Source of the DNA: Sagittula sp. P11
GTDB lineage: Bacteria > Pseudomonadota > Alphaproteobacteria > Rhodobacterales > Rhodobacteraceae
Direction of reading: 5' to 3'
Length of the DNA: 64,000 nucleotides
Assembly (NCBI RefSeq): GCF_002814095.1
Contig: NZ_CP021913.1
Location: 434,001 to 498,000 of the forward strand
The position numbers were made by a program, and so were the translations under genes. Shown here one piece after another: positions 15,569-24,197 of the stretch. Within the stretch, counting starts at the first letter, position 1. Every line of letters starts with the position of its first letter. The notes beneath the pieces were generated by a model. It made no database searches. It was given only the letters and a program-made list of their open reading frames with translations, and was not told where the DNA came from.

Positions 15569-16630
15569 ATGACACGTTTGCCGTTGTGCGTGGTGGGCGC
15601 CGGCTCCATCGGGCAGCGCCATATCGAGGTGGCGGGCCTGTCGGAGATGATCGACCTGGTGGCCGTGGTGGAGCCGCATGCCCCGCTGCGCGAGGTGCTG
15701 GCGGCAAAAGGGCTGCCCATGGTGGCCGCGCTGGACGATGTGCCGGAGCGGGTGCGCGCCGCCGTCGTGGCGACGCCGACGCAGGATCACCATGCCTCCA
15801 CCCTCGCCTGCCTGTCGCGGGGCTGGGCGGTGATTGCGGAGAAGCCGCTGGCCGGCACACTCGACGACGCACGCGCCTTGCGGGACGCGGCGCAGGCGGC
15901 GGACCTGCCGCTCTTCACCGGGCATCATCGTCGCTGCCATCCGTTCTCCATCGCGGGACGAGAGGCGCTGTCCGCCATCGGCCCGCTGGTGGGCGTGCAG
16001 GGTTTCTGGTCCCTGCGCAAGCACGACAGCTATTACGAGGCCGACTGGCGGCGGAAGCCCGGGGCCGGGCCGCTGCTGACCAACATGACGCACGAGATCG
16101 ACCTCCTTCGGTTCCTGATCGGCGAGATGACGGAGGTGACGGCCCTGCTCTCCTCTGCCCGGCGGGGATTCGAAATCGAGGACACCGCCGCGCTGGCCTT
16201 CCGGTTCGGCAACGGCGCGCTGGGGTCCTTCCTGATCTCGGACGCGGGCGCCTCGCCCTGGTCGTTCGAGAGCGCATCGTCCGAGAACCCGGCGATTGCC
16301 GGATCGGGCGAGGATTACCTGCGCGTGACGGGCACCGAGGGGGCGCTGGCCTTCCCGTCGCTGACCCGCTGGGGGCGCTCCGGGCCGGGGGAGATCGAGT
16401 GGTCGAAACCGCTGGCGCGGACCGACGGCGCGCGCTTTGACCGGATCGACCCGCTGCTGGCGCAGATCGAGCGCTTCGCGGCCGTCGTCGCGGGCGGCGA
16501 GGATGACGTGCTTTGCACTGCCGCGGACGGGATCGCGGCGATGGAGATGACGCTGGCCTGCGCGCTGTCGGCCCGCGAGGGACGGCCCCTGACGCCACGC
16601 GATGTACCGGGACATTACACCGGGGTATGA
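15569..16630 (+). CDS. Gfo/Idh/MocA-family oxidoreductase
   Basis: NAD(P)-dependent sugar or sugar-acid dehydrogenase family protein, 353 residues. The N-terminal Rossmann fold carries GAGSIGQRH. The family's Lys is in WAVIAEKPLAGTLDDA (EKP motif), and the C-terminal alpha/beta domain has NMTHEIDLLRFLIGEMTEV with the usual Asp/His active-site pattern. The ATG at 15569 follows GAGAGGACGAC and gives the correct N-terminus; a longer frame begins in the repeat. Followed 28 nt later by the SDR, and both sit between a sugar-acid dehydratase and an exporter. Likely oxidises a sugar or sugar derivative; the exact substrate is not evident. Confidence 0.85.
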   Translation: MTRLPLCVVGAGSIGQRHIEVAGLSEMIDLVAVVEPHAPLREVLAAKGLPMVAALDDVPERVRAAVVATPTQDHHASTLACLSRGWAVIAEKPLAGTLDDARALRDAAQAADLPLFTGHHRRCHPFSIAGREALSAIGPLVGVQGFWSLRKHDSYYEADWRRKPGAGPLLTNMTHEIDLLRFLIGEMTEVTALLSSARRGFEIEDTAALAFRFGNGALGSFLISDAGASPWSFESASSENPAIAGSGEDYLRVTGTEGALAFPSLTRWGRSGPGEIEWSKPLARTDGARFDRIDPLLAQIERFAAVVAGGEDDVLCTAADGIAAMEMTLACALSAREGRPLTPRDVPGHYTGV

Positions 16631-16658
16631 GCCCCGGCGACCATACGGGAGGACAACC

Positions 16659-17381
16659 ATGAGACTGCAGGGCAAACGCGCCTTCATCACCGCCGCCGGA
16701 CAGGGCATCGGCCGCGCCATCGCCGAGGGCTACCTGCGCGAGGGCGCCACCGTCGTGGCCACGGACCTGAAGGCCGGGCTGATGGAGGGCCTCGGCTGCG
16801 AGACGGCGGCGCTGGACGTGACCGACAAGGCGGCGGTGCGCGCGGCGATCGAGGCGGCAGCACCGGACGTGCTGGTGAACTGCGCGGGCTTCGTGCACGC
16901 GGGCCCGCTGCTCGACGCCACCGACGACGAGTTCGACTTCGCCATCGCGCTCAATGTCCGCAGCCAGTTCCATGCGATGCAGGCGGCGCTGCCGGGGATG
17001 ATCTCGCGCGGCGGCGGGTCCATCGTCAACATCGCCTCCGTGGCGTCCTCCATCGTGGCGGCGCCCAACCGCTGCATCTACGGCATGTCGAAGGCGGCGG
17101 TGATCGGGCTGACCAAATCCGTCGCGGTCGATTACGTCAAGCAGGGCATCCGGGTGAACTGCATCTGCCCGGGCACGGTCGACAGCCCCTCCCTGCACGA
17201 CCGGCTGCGGGCGATGGGCGATTACGAGGAGGCACGCAAGGCCTTCGAGGCGCGCCAGCCCATGGGCCGGATCGGCACCGCGGAGGAGATCGCGCACCTG
17301 GCGATCTACCTGGGCTCGGACGAGAGCGCCTTCACCACCGGCCAGGCGCATGTGATCGACGGCGGCTGGGCGGCGGCCTGA
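16659..17381 (+). CDS. SDR, probable 2-keto-3-deoxy-L-fuconate dehydrogenase
   Basis: 240-residue short-chain dehydrogenase. It closely follows the pattern of the BDH2/DHRS6-like branch (VNCAGFVHAGPLLD, ALNVRSQFHAMQAALPGM, NIASVASSIVAAPNRCIYGM, CICPGTVDSPSLHDR), which includes bacterial 2-keto-3-deoxy-L-fuconate dehydrogenases. Cofactor loop TAAGQGIGRA; catalytic Ser in ASVASS, Tyr/Lys in YGMSKAA. I chose the ATG at 16659, preceded by GGGAGGACAACC. It would oxidise 2-keto-3-deoxy-L-fuconate to the 2,4-diketo acid, which the hydrolase at 8023-8868 could cleave. The substrate remains an inference from family resemblance and context. Confidence 0.83.
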   Translation: MRLQGKRAFITAAGQGIGRAIAEGYLREGATVVATDLKAGLMEGLGCETAALDVTDKAAVRAAIEAAAPDVLVNCAGFVHAGPLLDATDDEFDFAIALNVRSQFHAMQAALPGMISRGGGSIVNIASVASSIVAAPNRCIYGMSKAAVIGLTKSVAVDYVKQGIRVNCICPGTVDSPSLHDRLRAMGDYEEARKAFEARQPMGRIGTAEEIAHLAIYLGSDESAFTTGQAHVIDGGWAAA

Positions 17382-17424
17382 CACCGGCGCGCTGAACCCG
17401 CCCCCTGAAGCGAGAGGACCGAGG

Positions 17425-18333
17425 ATGTCGGAGGTGAAACCGCGCGAGGACCGCACCCGAACGGGTGTGCTGCTGATGGTGCTGGCGGTGGCCTTCTTCA
17501 CCTGCATCGACAGTTCCGCGAAGCTCCTGATCATCGCGGGGCTGCCTGCGCTGCAGGTGGTCTTTGCCCGCTACACCGGGCATTTCCTTGTCGCGGTCCT
17601 GCTGTTCGGCCTGCGCGATCCGTCCGCCTTCCGGAGCCATGCGCCGTTCAAGCAGTTGCTGCGCTCGCTCTTCCTGCTGGGATCGACGGTGCTGAACTTC
17701 TCGGCCCTGCAGTTCCTGCCGATCACCGTCACCACGACGATCATGTTCGCGGGACCCATCGCCATCACGCTGCTGGCGATCCCGCTGCTGGGCGAGAAGG
17801 TGGGCCTGAGGCGGATCGTGGCGGTCTGCTGCGGCTTTGCGGGCGTGCTGGTGGTGATGCAGCCCTGGGGCGCGGATTTCCACCCCGCCATGTTCCTGTC
17901 GCTCGGCGCGCTGGTCTGTGCCGCCTTCTACTTCATCCTGACGCGGATGCTGTCGGACGTGGAGGCCAACGCGACGCAGCAGCTCTGGTCCTCGGGGGTC
18001 GCCGCTCTGTGTCTGTTGCCCTTCGTGCTGCAGGACTGGACCTGGCCCTCGGGCTGGGCGTGGGTGCCCTTCGTGCTGATCGGGTGTTTCGGGGCCACGG
18101 GACACATCGCGGCGACGGCGGGCCATCGGCTGGCAGATGCCTCGATCCTTGCGCCGGTGGTCTACGTGCAGATCTTCATGGCCGCCTTCGCGGGCTGGGC
18201 GCTGTTCGACACCCTCCCGACCGTATGGACGCTGGGCGGCGGGGCGATCATCATCGCCTCGGGGCTCTATATCTGGCAGCGGGAGCGGGTGGTGCGCGGC
18301 CGTGTCCGCAGGCCTGTCCCGGCGCAGCGGTAG
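17425..18333 (+). CDS. EamA/DMT-family membrane transporter
   Basis: 302-residue integral membrane protein with about ten hydrophobic helices arranged as two EamA repeats (first repeat near residues 10-145, second near 155-295). Features typical of drug/metabolite transporters include FFTCIDSSAKLLIIAGLPALQVVFARY near the N-terminus and the FVLIGCFGATGHIAATAGHRLADASILAPVVY segment of the second repeat. The start at 17425 follows GAGAGGACCGAGG. 43 nt after the SDR, so probably in the same transcript. The family mostly exports metabolites; here it could export a pathway intermediate or amino acid, which is inference. No terminator is obvious downstream; 18334-18508 shows nothing else. Confidence 0.82.
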   Translation: MSEVKPREDRTRTGVLLMVLAVAFFTCIDSSAKLLIIAGLPALQVVFARYTGHFLVAVLLFGLRDPSAFRSHAPFKQLLRSLFLLGSTVLNFSALQFLPITVTTTIMFAGPIAITLLAIPLLGEKVGLRRIVAVCCGFAGVLVVMQPWGADFHPAMFLSLGALVCAAFYFILTRMLSDVEANATQQLWSSGVAALCLLPFVLQDWTWPSGWAWVPFVLIGCFGATGHIAATAGHRLADASILAPVVYVQIFMAAFAGWALFDTLPTVWTLGGGAIIIASGLYIWQRERVVRGRVRRPVPAQR

Positions 18334-18508
18334 GCGCGCCCGCTCCTGGTTCAGCCTGTCACGCCCGTCAGTGCCGGATACGGACGAGTTGCAGGACCCT
18401 GAAACGGCAGGGCCGCCCGGGCGTACACCCGAACGGCCCAGTGATCCGTTGTCTTCCATGACGTGACATGCCGGACGCGGCCGGGTTGCCCCGCCCGCCC
18501 GGAAAAGC

Positions 18509-19246
18509 TCAGCCGCGCCCGATGTAGGGCATCGCGGAGGCCATGACCGTCATGAACTGGACGTTCGCCTCCAGCGGCAGCGACGCCATGTGCAGCACCG
18601 ACGACGCCACATGCGCCACGTCCATCACCGGCTCGACCTCGATGGAACCGTCGGCCTGCGGCACGCCCTTGGTCATCTTCTCGGCCATGTCGGTCAGCGC
18701 GTTGCCGATGTCGATCTGCCCGCAGGCGATGTTGTAGGGCCGCCCGTCCAGCGAGAGCGACCGCGTCAGCCCGGTGATCGCATGCTTCGACGCGGTGTAG
18801 GGCGCCGATCCCCAGCGCGGCACGTAGGCCGAGACCGAACCGTTGTTGATGATCCGCCCGCCCATCGGGTCCTGCCTGCGCATCCGGCCAAACGCCGCGC
18901 GCGCGCAGATGAAAGAGCCGGTCACGTTGATGTCGATGCACTTGCGCCAGTCATCGACGCTGATCTCGTCCACCGGGCCGCCCATGACGGACACGCCCGC
19001 GTTGTTGAACAGCGCGTCGATGCGGCCCCATTCGGCCATCGCCTTGTCGAAAGCGGTATCCACCTGCGCCTCGTCCACCACGTCGCAGGGCAAGGCCAGC
19101 GCGTTCTCGTGGCTGTCGGCCATCTCGGCCACCGTTTCGGGCGTGCGGCCCACGATGCCCACGCGCCAGCCTGCATCCAGGAAGACCTGTGCGCAGGCCT
19201 TGCCGATGCCGCGCGCGCCGCCGGTGATGATGATCGTCTTGCTCAT
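18509..19246 (-). CDS. SDR family oxidoreductase
   Basis: 245-residue classical SDR. TGGARGIGKACAQ is the cofactor loop, NNAGVSVMGG follows, and the active-site Ser lies in NNGSVSAYVP with Tyr/Lys in YTASKHAITGL. The start at 19244-19246 was chosen because MSKTIIITGG is the normal SDR beginning; the longer frame runs into low-complexity sequence. Downstream (98 nt) of the XylD-like dehydratase on the same strand, so it probably belongs to that operon and is under the operator at 21190-21199. Substrate unknown, likely a sugar, sugar acid or lactone precursor such as an aldose dehydrogenase. Confidence 0.82.
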   Translation of the reverse strand: MSKTIIITGGARGIGKACAQVFLDAGWRVGIVGRTPETVAEMADSHENALALPCDVVDEAQVDTAFDKAMAEWGRIDALFNNAGVSVMGGPVDEISVDDWRKCIDINVTGSFICARAAFGRMRRQDPMGGRIINNGSVSAYVPRWGSAPYTASKHAITGLTRSLSLDGRPYNIACGQIDIGNALTDMAEKMTKGVPQADGSIEVEPVMDVAHVASSVLHMASLPLEANVQFMTVMASAMPYIGRG

Positions 19247-19343
19247 GTGAGCCTCTCCCCCGTGTTTCTTCGAGCCTTGGAAATGCCGGAGGGCGCGCCG
19301 GGGGCCCTGCCCCCGGTCCTTCCCGGATCGCGCCCGCCCGGTC

Positions 19344-21125
19344 TCAGTGGTTGTCGCGGGGCAGGTCCCTGCGGATCTTCTGGTAGGCCGTCGCCAGTTC
19401 GAGGCAGCCGCCTTCGGCCAGTTGGCCGACGTGCGTGCGGTAGATCTCCTGCCACGGCGTCTGGTGATGAATCTCCGGCGCCTCCCATGCGTCGATGCGG
19501 GCCTGCCACTCTGCCTCGTCCACCAGCGCATCCATGCGCGAGGCGTTGAGGTCCAGCCGCACCCGGTCGCCGGTCTTCAGGTAGGCGAGCCCCCCGCCGA
19601 CCACCGCCTCGGGCGAGGCGTTCAGGATCGACGGGCTTTCAGAAGTGCCCGACTGCCGCCCGTCGCCCACCGTCGGCAGGTGGTTGATCCCCGCCTTGAT
19701 GAGCGCGTCCGGCGGTTGCATGTTCACCACCTCGGCCGAGCCGGGATAGCCCACGCAGCCCACGCCGCGGATGAACAGGATCGAATGCTCGTCGATCTCC
19801 AGCGAGGCGTCGTTGATCCGGTCGTGGTAATCCTCCGGCCCTTCGAAGACCACGGCCCGGGCCTCGTAGGTGCCCTCCTCGCCCGGCGTCGACAGGAACC
19901 GCTTGCGGAAGTCCGGCGAGATCACCGAGGTCTTCATCAATGCGCTGTCGAACAGGTTGCCGGTCAGCACCTTGAAGCCGGCGTTGGTCCGCAGCGGCTC
20001 TGCATAGGTGCGGATCACGTCGAGGTCGACGCTTTCCACCCCGGCGAGGTTCACGCCCATGGTGTTGCCCGTGGCGGTCATCGCGCCCTCGTGCAGGCGC
20101 CCGGCCTTCATCAGTTCGCCCATGACGGCAGGGACGCCGCCCGCGCGGAAGAAGCTCTCCCCGAGGTATTCACCGGCGGGCTGCATGTTCACCAGAAGCG
20201 GCACGTCGAAACCGACCGTCTCCCAGTCCTTCACGTTCAGTTCCACCCCGGCGTGGCGGGCCACCGCCTGCAGGTGCGGCGGCGCGTTGGTCGACCCGCC
20301 GATGGCCGCGTTGACGATGATCGCGTTCTCGAAAGCCTCGCGCGTCAGGATGTCGGACGGTTTCAGGTCGTCGAGCACCATCTGCACGATGCGCTTGCCG
20401 GTCTCGTAGGCCATGGCCATCCGTTCGCGGAACGGCGCGGGGATCGCCGAGGACCCGGTCAGCGTCATGCCGAGCGCCTCCGCCATGGCGTTCATGGTCG
20501 AGGCGGTGCCCATGGTGTTGCAATGCCCCAGCGACGGCGCCGAGGAGCAGACGCGTCCCATGAACTCCTCGTAATCGATCTTGCCTTCGGCCAGCAGCCG
20601 ACGCGATTCCCAGACGATGGCGCCCGATCCGGCGCGCTTGCCCTTCCACCAGCCGTCCAGCATCGGACCGCCGTTCAGGGCAATGGCCGGGATGTCCACG
20701 GTCGCCGCACCCATCAGCTGCGCAGGCGTGGTCTTGTCGCAGCCGGTGGTCAGCACGACGCCGTCGATCGGATACCCGTGCAGCACCTCCACGAGGCTCA
20801 GGTACGCTAGGTTGCGGTCCAGCGCCGCGGTCGGGCGCTTGCCGGTTTCCTGGATCGGGTGAACGGGGAATTCCATCGGAATGCCGCCCGCCTCGCGGAT
20901 GCCCGCCTTGATCCGGTCCATCAGGAAGACGTGGATCTTGTTGCAGGGCGCAATGTCGCTGCCTGTGTTGGCGATCCCGATCACCGGGCGGTCGGACATC
21001 AGCTCTTCGCGCGTGTAAGTGCTGTTCTGGTAGCGCTCCACGTAAAGTGCGGTCATGCCCGGGTTGTTCGGATTGTCGAACCACTCCTGGCTACGGAAAC
21101 GCTTCTTCGCGCGTGTGTCTGACAT
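19344..21125 (-). CDS. IlvD/EDD-family sugar-acid dehydratase, XylD-like (D-xylonate/L-arabinonate type)
   Basis: 593-residue Fe-S dehydratase of the IlvD/Edd superfamily. Length and sequence track the pentonate dehydratase branch: RFRSQEWFDNPNNPGMTALY at the N-terminus, VLTTGCDKTTPAQLMGAA and SSAPSLGHCNTMGTASTMNA with the cluster-ligand cysteines, and the C-terminal LPRDNH. D-Xylonate dehydratase (XylD) converts xylonate to 2-keto-3-deoxyxylonate in the Weimberg and Dahms routes. A XylX-like enzyme for the next Weimberg step lies at 29277-30401. The ATG at 21123-21125 gives the family N-terminus; the longer frame is antisense to other genes. A perfect UxuR-type operator lies 64 nt upstream. 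L-arabinonate, gluconate or galactonate are alternative substrates. Confidence 0.87.
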   Translation of the reverse strand: MSDTRAKKRFRSQEWFDNPNNPGMTALYVERYQNSTYTREELMSDRPVIGIANTGSDIAPCNKIHVFLMDRIKAGIREAGGIPMEFPVHPIQETGKRPTAALDRNLAYLSLVEVLHGYPIDGVVLTTGCDKTTPAQLMGAATVDIPAIALNGGPMLDGWWKGKRAGSGAIVWESRRLLAEGKIDYEEFMGRVCSSAPSLGHCNTMGTASTMNAMAEALGMTLTGSSAIPAPFRERMAMAYETGKRIVQMVLDDLKPSDILTREAFENAIIVNAAIGGSTNAPPHLQAVARHAGVELNVKDWETVGFDVPLLVNMQPAGEYLGESFFRAGGVPAVMGELMKAGRLHEGAMTATGNTMGVNLAGVESVDLDVIRTYAEPLRTNAGFKVLTGNLFDSALMKTSVISPDFRKRFLSTPGEEGTYEARAVVFEGPEDYHDRINDASLEIDEHSILFIRGVGCVGYPGSAEVVNMQPPDALIKAGINHLPTVGDGRQSGTSESPSILNASPEAVVGGGLAYLKTGDRVRLDLNASRMDALVDEAEWQARIDAWEAPEIHHQTPWQEIYRTHVGQLAEGGCLELATAYQKIRRDLPRDNH

Positions 21126-21189
21126 ACTCTTCCCTCCCTTCCCCGTTTCGGGCGATTCCCGGCGCGGGCTTCGCGGCATCCTCGCCATT

Positions 21190-21199
21190 TGGTATACCA
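21190..21199. promoter_or_regulatory. UxuR/ExuR-type operator (site 4)
   Basis: Core TGGTATACCA within the 14-bp perfect palindrome TTTGGTATACCAAA (21188-21201), identical to site 2. It lies between the XylD-like gene (start 21125, minus) and the secreted-protein gene (start 21294, plus), so it could control both. Confidence 0.8.
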
Positions 21200-21293
21200 A
21201 ATGCAAGCACCGCCCTTGACAAGATCGGCCCGCCCCCGTGCTATGCCACCCGGAAAGGGCCGCCGCCCTGCGCGCGCCCCGAGGGAGGACATC

Positions 21294-21818
21294 ATGAACC
21301 GTGCGCTGCCCATGCTCGCCGTGGCGTGGCTTGCCCTGCCCGCTTGGGCAGAGGAGCCCCTGACACCGGCCATCGACACCGCGGCCGTGGCCGGATGCGT
21401 GGCCGAGGCTCAGGCGCGCAAAGCCGCCCCCGACATCTGCATCGGCCCGACGCTGGCGGGCTGCGGCAGCCTGCCTGCCGACGCCCCGGCGCTGGCCACG
21501 CTCTGCTATGACGAGGCGCGCCGCCAGCTGGCGGAGGCCACGGCGACACGGCTGACCCTGCTCGACGATACGGCGCCCGAACCGCTCGCCCTGCGCGCCC
21601 GGGTAGAAGCCAAGTACGACCTGCTCTCCGGCCTCCTGCAATGTGACCGGCTGGAGGAACTGGGGCGGCTCGACGACACGCCCGCAGAGGCCCTCGCCCT
21701 GCAGAAGACCCGCTGCGAGGCGACCGCCTCCGGCCTCGCCTACATCCGCCTGCTCTGGCGTGTGGCACCGGACGACCAAGACCTGACACCGCCGGACGGC
21801 CCGGCCCAAGGAGACTGA
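21294..21818 (+). CDS. Hypothetical secreted cysteine-containing protein
   Basis: 174 residues. A signal peptide is clear (MNRALPMLAVAWLALPAWAEE, cleavage probably after AWA near residue 19). The mature part has six cysteines and is Ala/Leu-rich and helical, which suggests a small disulfide-bonded periplasmic protein. The spacing of Cys and the QKTRC segment recall the LprI/DUF1311 type loosely, but I cannot assign it. The ATG at 21294 follows GAGGGAGGACATC. It lies 3 nt before the RraA-like aldolase, so the two are cotranscribed, and shares its upstream region with the XylD-like gene through the operator at 21190-21199. Confidence 0.7.
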   Translation: MNRALPMLAVAWLALPAWAEEPLTPAIDTAAVAGCVAEAQARKAAPDICIGPTLAGCGSLPADAPALATLCYDEARRQLAEATATRLTLLDDTAPEPLALRARVEAKYDLLSGLLQCDRLEELGRLDDTPAEALALQKTRCEATASGLAYIRLLWRVAPDDQDLTPPDGPAQGD

Positions 21819-21821
21819 CCC

Positions 21822-22517
21822 ATGATCGAAGAACCGCCCGTCCTGACCATCGTCGAAGGCGCACCCACTCCGACGCCGGAGCAGATCGCCGCCCTGAAGG
21901 GGGTGGAGACCGCCTTCATCTGCGACGCGATGGGCGGGATCGCCGCCATGTCCACCGCCATCGCACCGCTGGGCCTCGGGGAAGAGCTTGACCGCCACGT
22001 GGTGGGCCGCGCCCTCGTGGCCGACAGCGGGCCGATGGACATAATGGCGACCCTCGCGGCCGTCAACCTTCTGACGCCGGGTGACGTGGTGGTCCATGCC
22101 GCACATGGCCACGGCGGCTGCGCCACCATCGGCGACCAGTTGTCCGGCATGCTGAAGAACGCGGGCGCCGCGGCCTTCGTCACCGACGGGCCGATGCGCG
22201 ACTTCGACGGCATCCGCGCCACCGGCCTGCCCTGCTGGTGCGCCGGCCTGAACCCGAACTCTCCCTACGCCAACGGCCCCGGCACCCTCGGCGGCGCGGC
22301 CGTTGTCGGCGGGCGCGAGGTGGCGACGGGCGACATCATCGTGGCTGACCGCAACGGCGTCGTGGTCATCCCCTACGCCCGGATCGACACGGTGATCGCC
22401 AAGGCAAAGGCGGTCGCGCAGATGGAGAAGGAGCTCGAGGTCAAGGTGAAGGACGGCTTCTGCACCCCGCTGGACATCGACGCCATGCTGGCAGACGGTC
22501 GCGCGAAGAAGGTGTAG
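21822..22517 (+). CDS. RraA-like class II aldolase (HMG/CHA aldolase family)
   Basis: 231-residue member of the RraA/4-hydroxy-4-methyl-2-oxoglutarate aldolase family. It carries GDQLSGMLKNAGAAAFVTDGPMRDFDGI, in which the Arg and Asp of the DGxxRD motif bind pyruvate and the divalent metal. Length and C-terminus (MEKELEVKVKDGFCTPLDID) fit the aldolase rather than the RNase E inhibitor RraA. Expected reaction is retro-aldol cleavage or decarboxylation of a 2-oxo acid to give pyruvate. Cotranscribed with the secreted protein and followed by a GNAT. In this sugar-acid region it may cleave a keto-deoxy acid, but this is inference. Confidence 0.83.
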   Translation: MIEEPPVLTIVEGAPTPTPEQIAALKGVETAFICDAMGGIAAMSTAIAPLGLGEELDRHVVGRALVADSGPMDIMATLAAVNLLTPGDVVVHAAHGHGGCATIGDQLSGMLKNAGAAAFVTDGPMRDFDGIRATGLPCWCAGLNPNSPYANGPGTLGGAAVVGGREVATGDIIVADRNGVVVIPYARIDTVIAKAKAVAQMEKELEVKVKDGFCTPLDIDAMLADGRAKKV

Positions 22518-22556
22518 GGGCCGCGCGGGCGGCCCGCCGATCCGGAGAGGCCGCCC

Positions 22557-23021
22557 TTGCCCCACGACCTGCACATGCCCTGCCGCTTCCGCCCCGCGAC
22601 CGGGGCCGAAGCCGATACCCTCGCCGACATCCGCGTCGCGGCGATGCGCCCGAGCCTCGAAGCTATCGGGCGCTTCTCGCCGGAGCGCGCCCGCGAACGG
22701 TTCCTGAAGGGCTTCGATCCGGCGGACACGACGGTGATCGAATGCGGGGAAGAGATCGCCGGCTTCTTCGTCGTGCGGCGGCGGAAGGATCACCTCTACC
22801 TCGACCACCTCTATGTCACGCCGTCCCGCCAGGGCCGCGGACTGGGTTGGCGCGTCGTCTCGGACCTGCAGGCACGGGCCAGTGCCGAAGGGCTGCCGAT
22901 CCGCCTGATGGCGCTGAACGGCAGCCCTGCCAATGAGTTCTACAAGCGGTGCGGGTTCGAGGTCGTGTCCTCCGACGCGCTCGACACGATCTATGTATGG
23001 CAGGCGCGCGCCACGTCCTGA
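22557..23021 (+). CDS. GNAT family N-acetyltransferase
   Basis: 154-residue acetyltransferase with the acetyl-CoA-binding signature HLYVTPSRQGRGLGWRVVSDL (motif A RxGxG) and the C-terminal NEFYKRCGFEVV motif B. I take the TTG at 22557 as start, since GGAGAGG lies 7 nt before it; the ATG at 22575 lacks a ribosome site. Follows the aldolase by 39 nt. Acceptor substrate unknown. Confidence 0.8.
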   Translation: MPHDLHMPCRFRPATGAEADTLADIRVAAMRPSLEAIGRFSPERARERFLKGFDPADTTVIECGEEIAGFFVVRRRKDHLYLDHLYVTPSRQGRGLGWRVVSDLQARASAEGLPIRLMALNGSPANEFYKRCGFEVVSSDALDTIYVWQARATS

Positions 23022-23245
23022 AACGCCCGGGTCCGCTCGGTCAGTTCATGAAACGGCTGCGGCGGCCCTGCCGACCGGCGCGACCTGCTGTCACCAGACC
23101 GCATTCCTGAAAGCGGGCCTACCGCCGGATCAGCTGTCGTCGGACACTGGCGGAAAGCCGATAAAATACCGGCATTTCCTGCGGTACTTCGCAGTCCAGT
23201 CGCGTCCCAAGGCTCAGGGCCACCAGCCGCCCTTCGCGACAACCT

Positions 23246-23268
23246 GTAGGGCGGGGCTTCGCGCCGCC
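23246..23268 (+). repeat. Short intergenic GC repeat, copy 2
   Basis: GTAGGGCGGGGCTT followed by CGCGCCGCC, one base different from 3714-3736. It sits 12 nt beyond the 3' end of the PhyH gene in the 259-nt converging gap (23022-23280), which otherwise holds no gene I can support. Confidence 0.55.
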
Positions 23269-23280
23269 CCGCCGCAGCCG

Positions 23281-24171
23281 TCAGGCAAAGGCGCTCTTCA
23301 TGCCGCCCGACATCTGTGTCCGGAAGATCGAGGTGTTGTCTTTCGCGGGCGGCAGCGGCATCCGCACCGGCACCTGCTCCAGCCTTGGCGTGAAGCACGG
23401 CTCGCCGGTGATGATCCGCTCCTGCAGGTCCGCCCAGAAGCCGCGCTGGCCCAGCCCGTGGATGTAGCTCGACGCGCCCAGAAGCGGCCAGGCATCGGCA
23501 CTGGCGCATTCGTAGAACAGGATCTTGCGCGCCCGGTCGGACCGGTTCGGGGCCGAACCGTGCAGCGCGCGGACGTGGTGCACCGTCATGTCGCCCGCCT
23601 TCCCGGTCAGCGTCACCGCCTTCGACAGATCGAAGTCCGGATCGTCCGGCGACACCGCCCCGCAGAAATACCCGTCGTGGTGGTGCGACAGCACCGGTCC
23701 GCGGTGCGAGCCCGGGATCACCATCAGCGGCCCGTTCTCCTCGTCCATGTCCTCCAGCAGCACGCCGAAGGCCAGGAGGTCGTCGTTGGTCGCGGGGTAG
23801 AAGGCCCAGTCCTGGTGCCATTCCACCGCCGCCCCGCCGCCCGGCGCCTTGCAGTTCAGCTTCGACGTGTTGATGATCGTCGACGGCCCGAGCAGATCGT
23901 TCAGCACCTCCGTCACCCGCGACGCCGTCAAAAGCTGCCAGAAGAACGGATCGTTCCGGTGGGGCAGCTTCACCCGGGTCAGGCGCGGGGTCTCTGCCGA
24001 ATGCCCCTTGTCGAGATCGTAGAGCTCGTCGCTCTCCGTCACGCTGCGTGATCCTTCGATCCAGTCGGTGACGATGGACTGCGCCCGGGACAGCTCCTCC
24101 GCCGTCAGCACGCTTTCGGCCTTCAGGTATCCGTTTTCGGCGTAAAACGCCTTCTGTGCCTCCGTCAGCAT
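23281..24171 (-). CDS. Phytanoyl-CoA dioxygenase (PhyH) family protein
   Basis: 296-residue Fe(II)/2-oxoglutarate-dependent oxygenase. The iron triad is visible as His119 and Asp121 (EWHQDW) and His204 (RALHGSAPNRSD), with Arg210 in position to hold 2-oxoglutarate. The N-terminus LTEAQKAFYAENGYLKAESVL is typical. The ATG at 24169-24171 precedes this domain directly. Divergent from a LacI-family gene with two mirrored operator-like sequences between them (24198-24235), so it is probably the main target of that regulator. Substrates of bacterial PhyH proteins are diverse (hydroxylation of small acids, osmolytes, side chains), so none can be named. Confidence 0.86.
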   Translation of the reverse strand: MLTEAQKAFYAENGYLKAESVLTAEELSRAQSIVTDWIEGSRSVTESDELYDLDKGHSAETPRLTRVKLPHRNDPFFWQLLTASRVTEVLNDLLGPSTIINTSKLNCKAPGGGAAVEWHQDWAFYPATNDDLLAFGVLLEDMDEENGPLMVIPGSHRGPVLSHHHDGYFCGAVSPDDPDFDLSKAVTLTGKAGDMTVHHVRALHGSAPNRSDRARKILFYECASADAWPLLGASSYIHGLGQRGFWADLQERIITGEPCFTPRLEQVPVRMPLPPAKDNTSIFRTQMSGGMKSAFA

Positions 24172-24197
24172 CCGCGCTCCTCCCTGCGTCCGACTCG

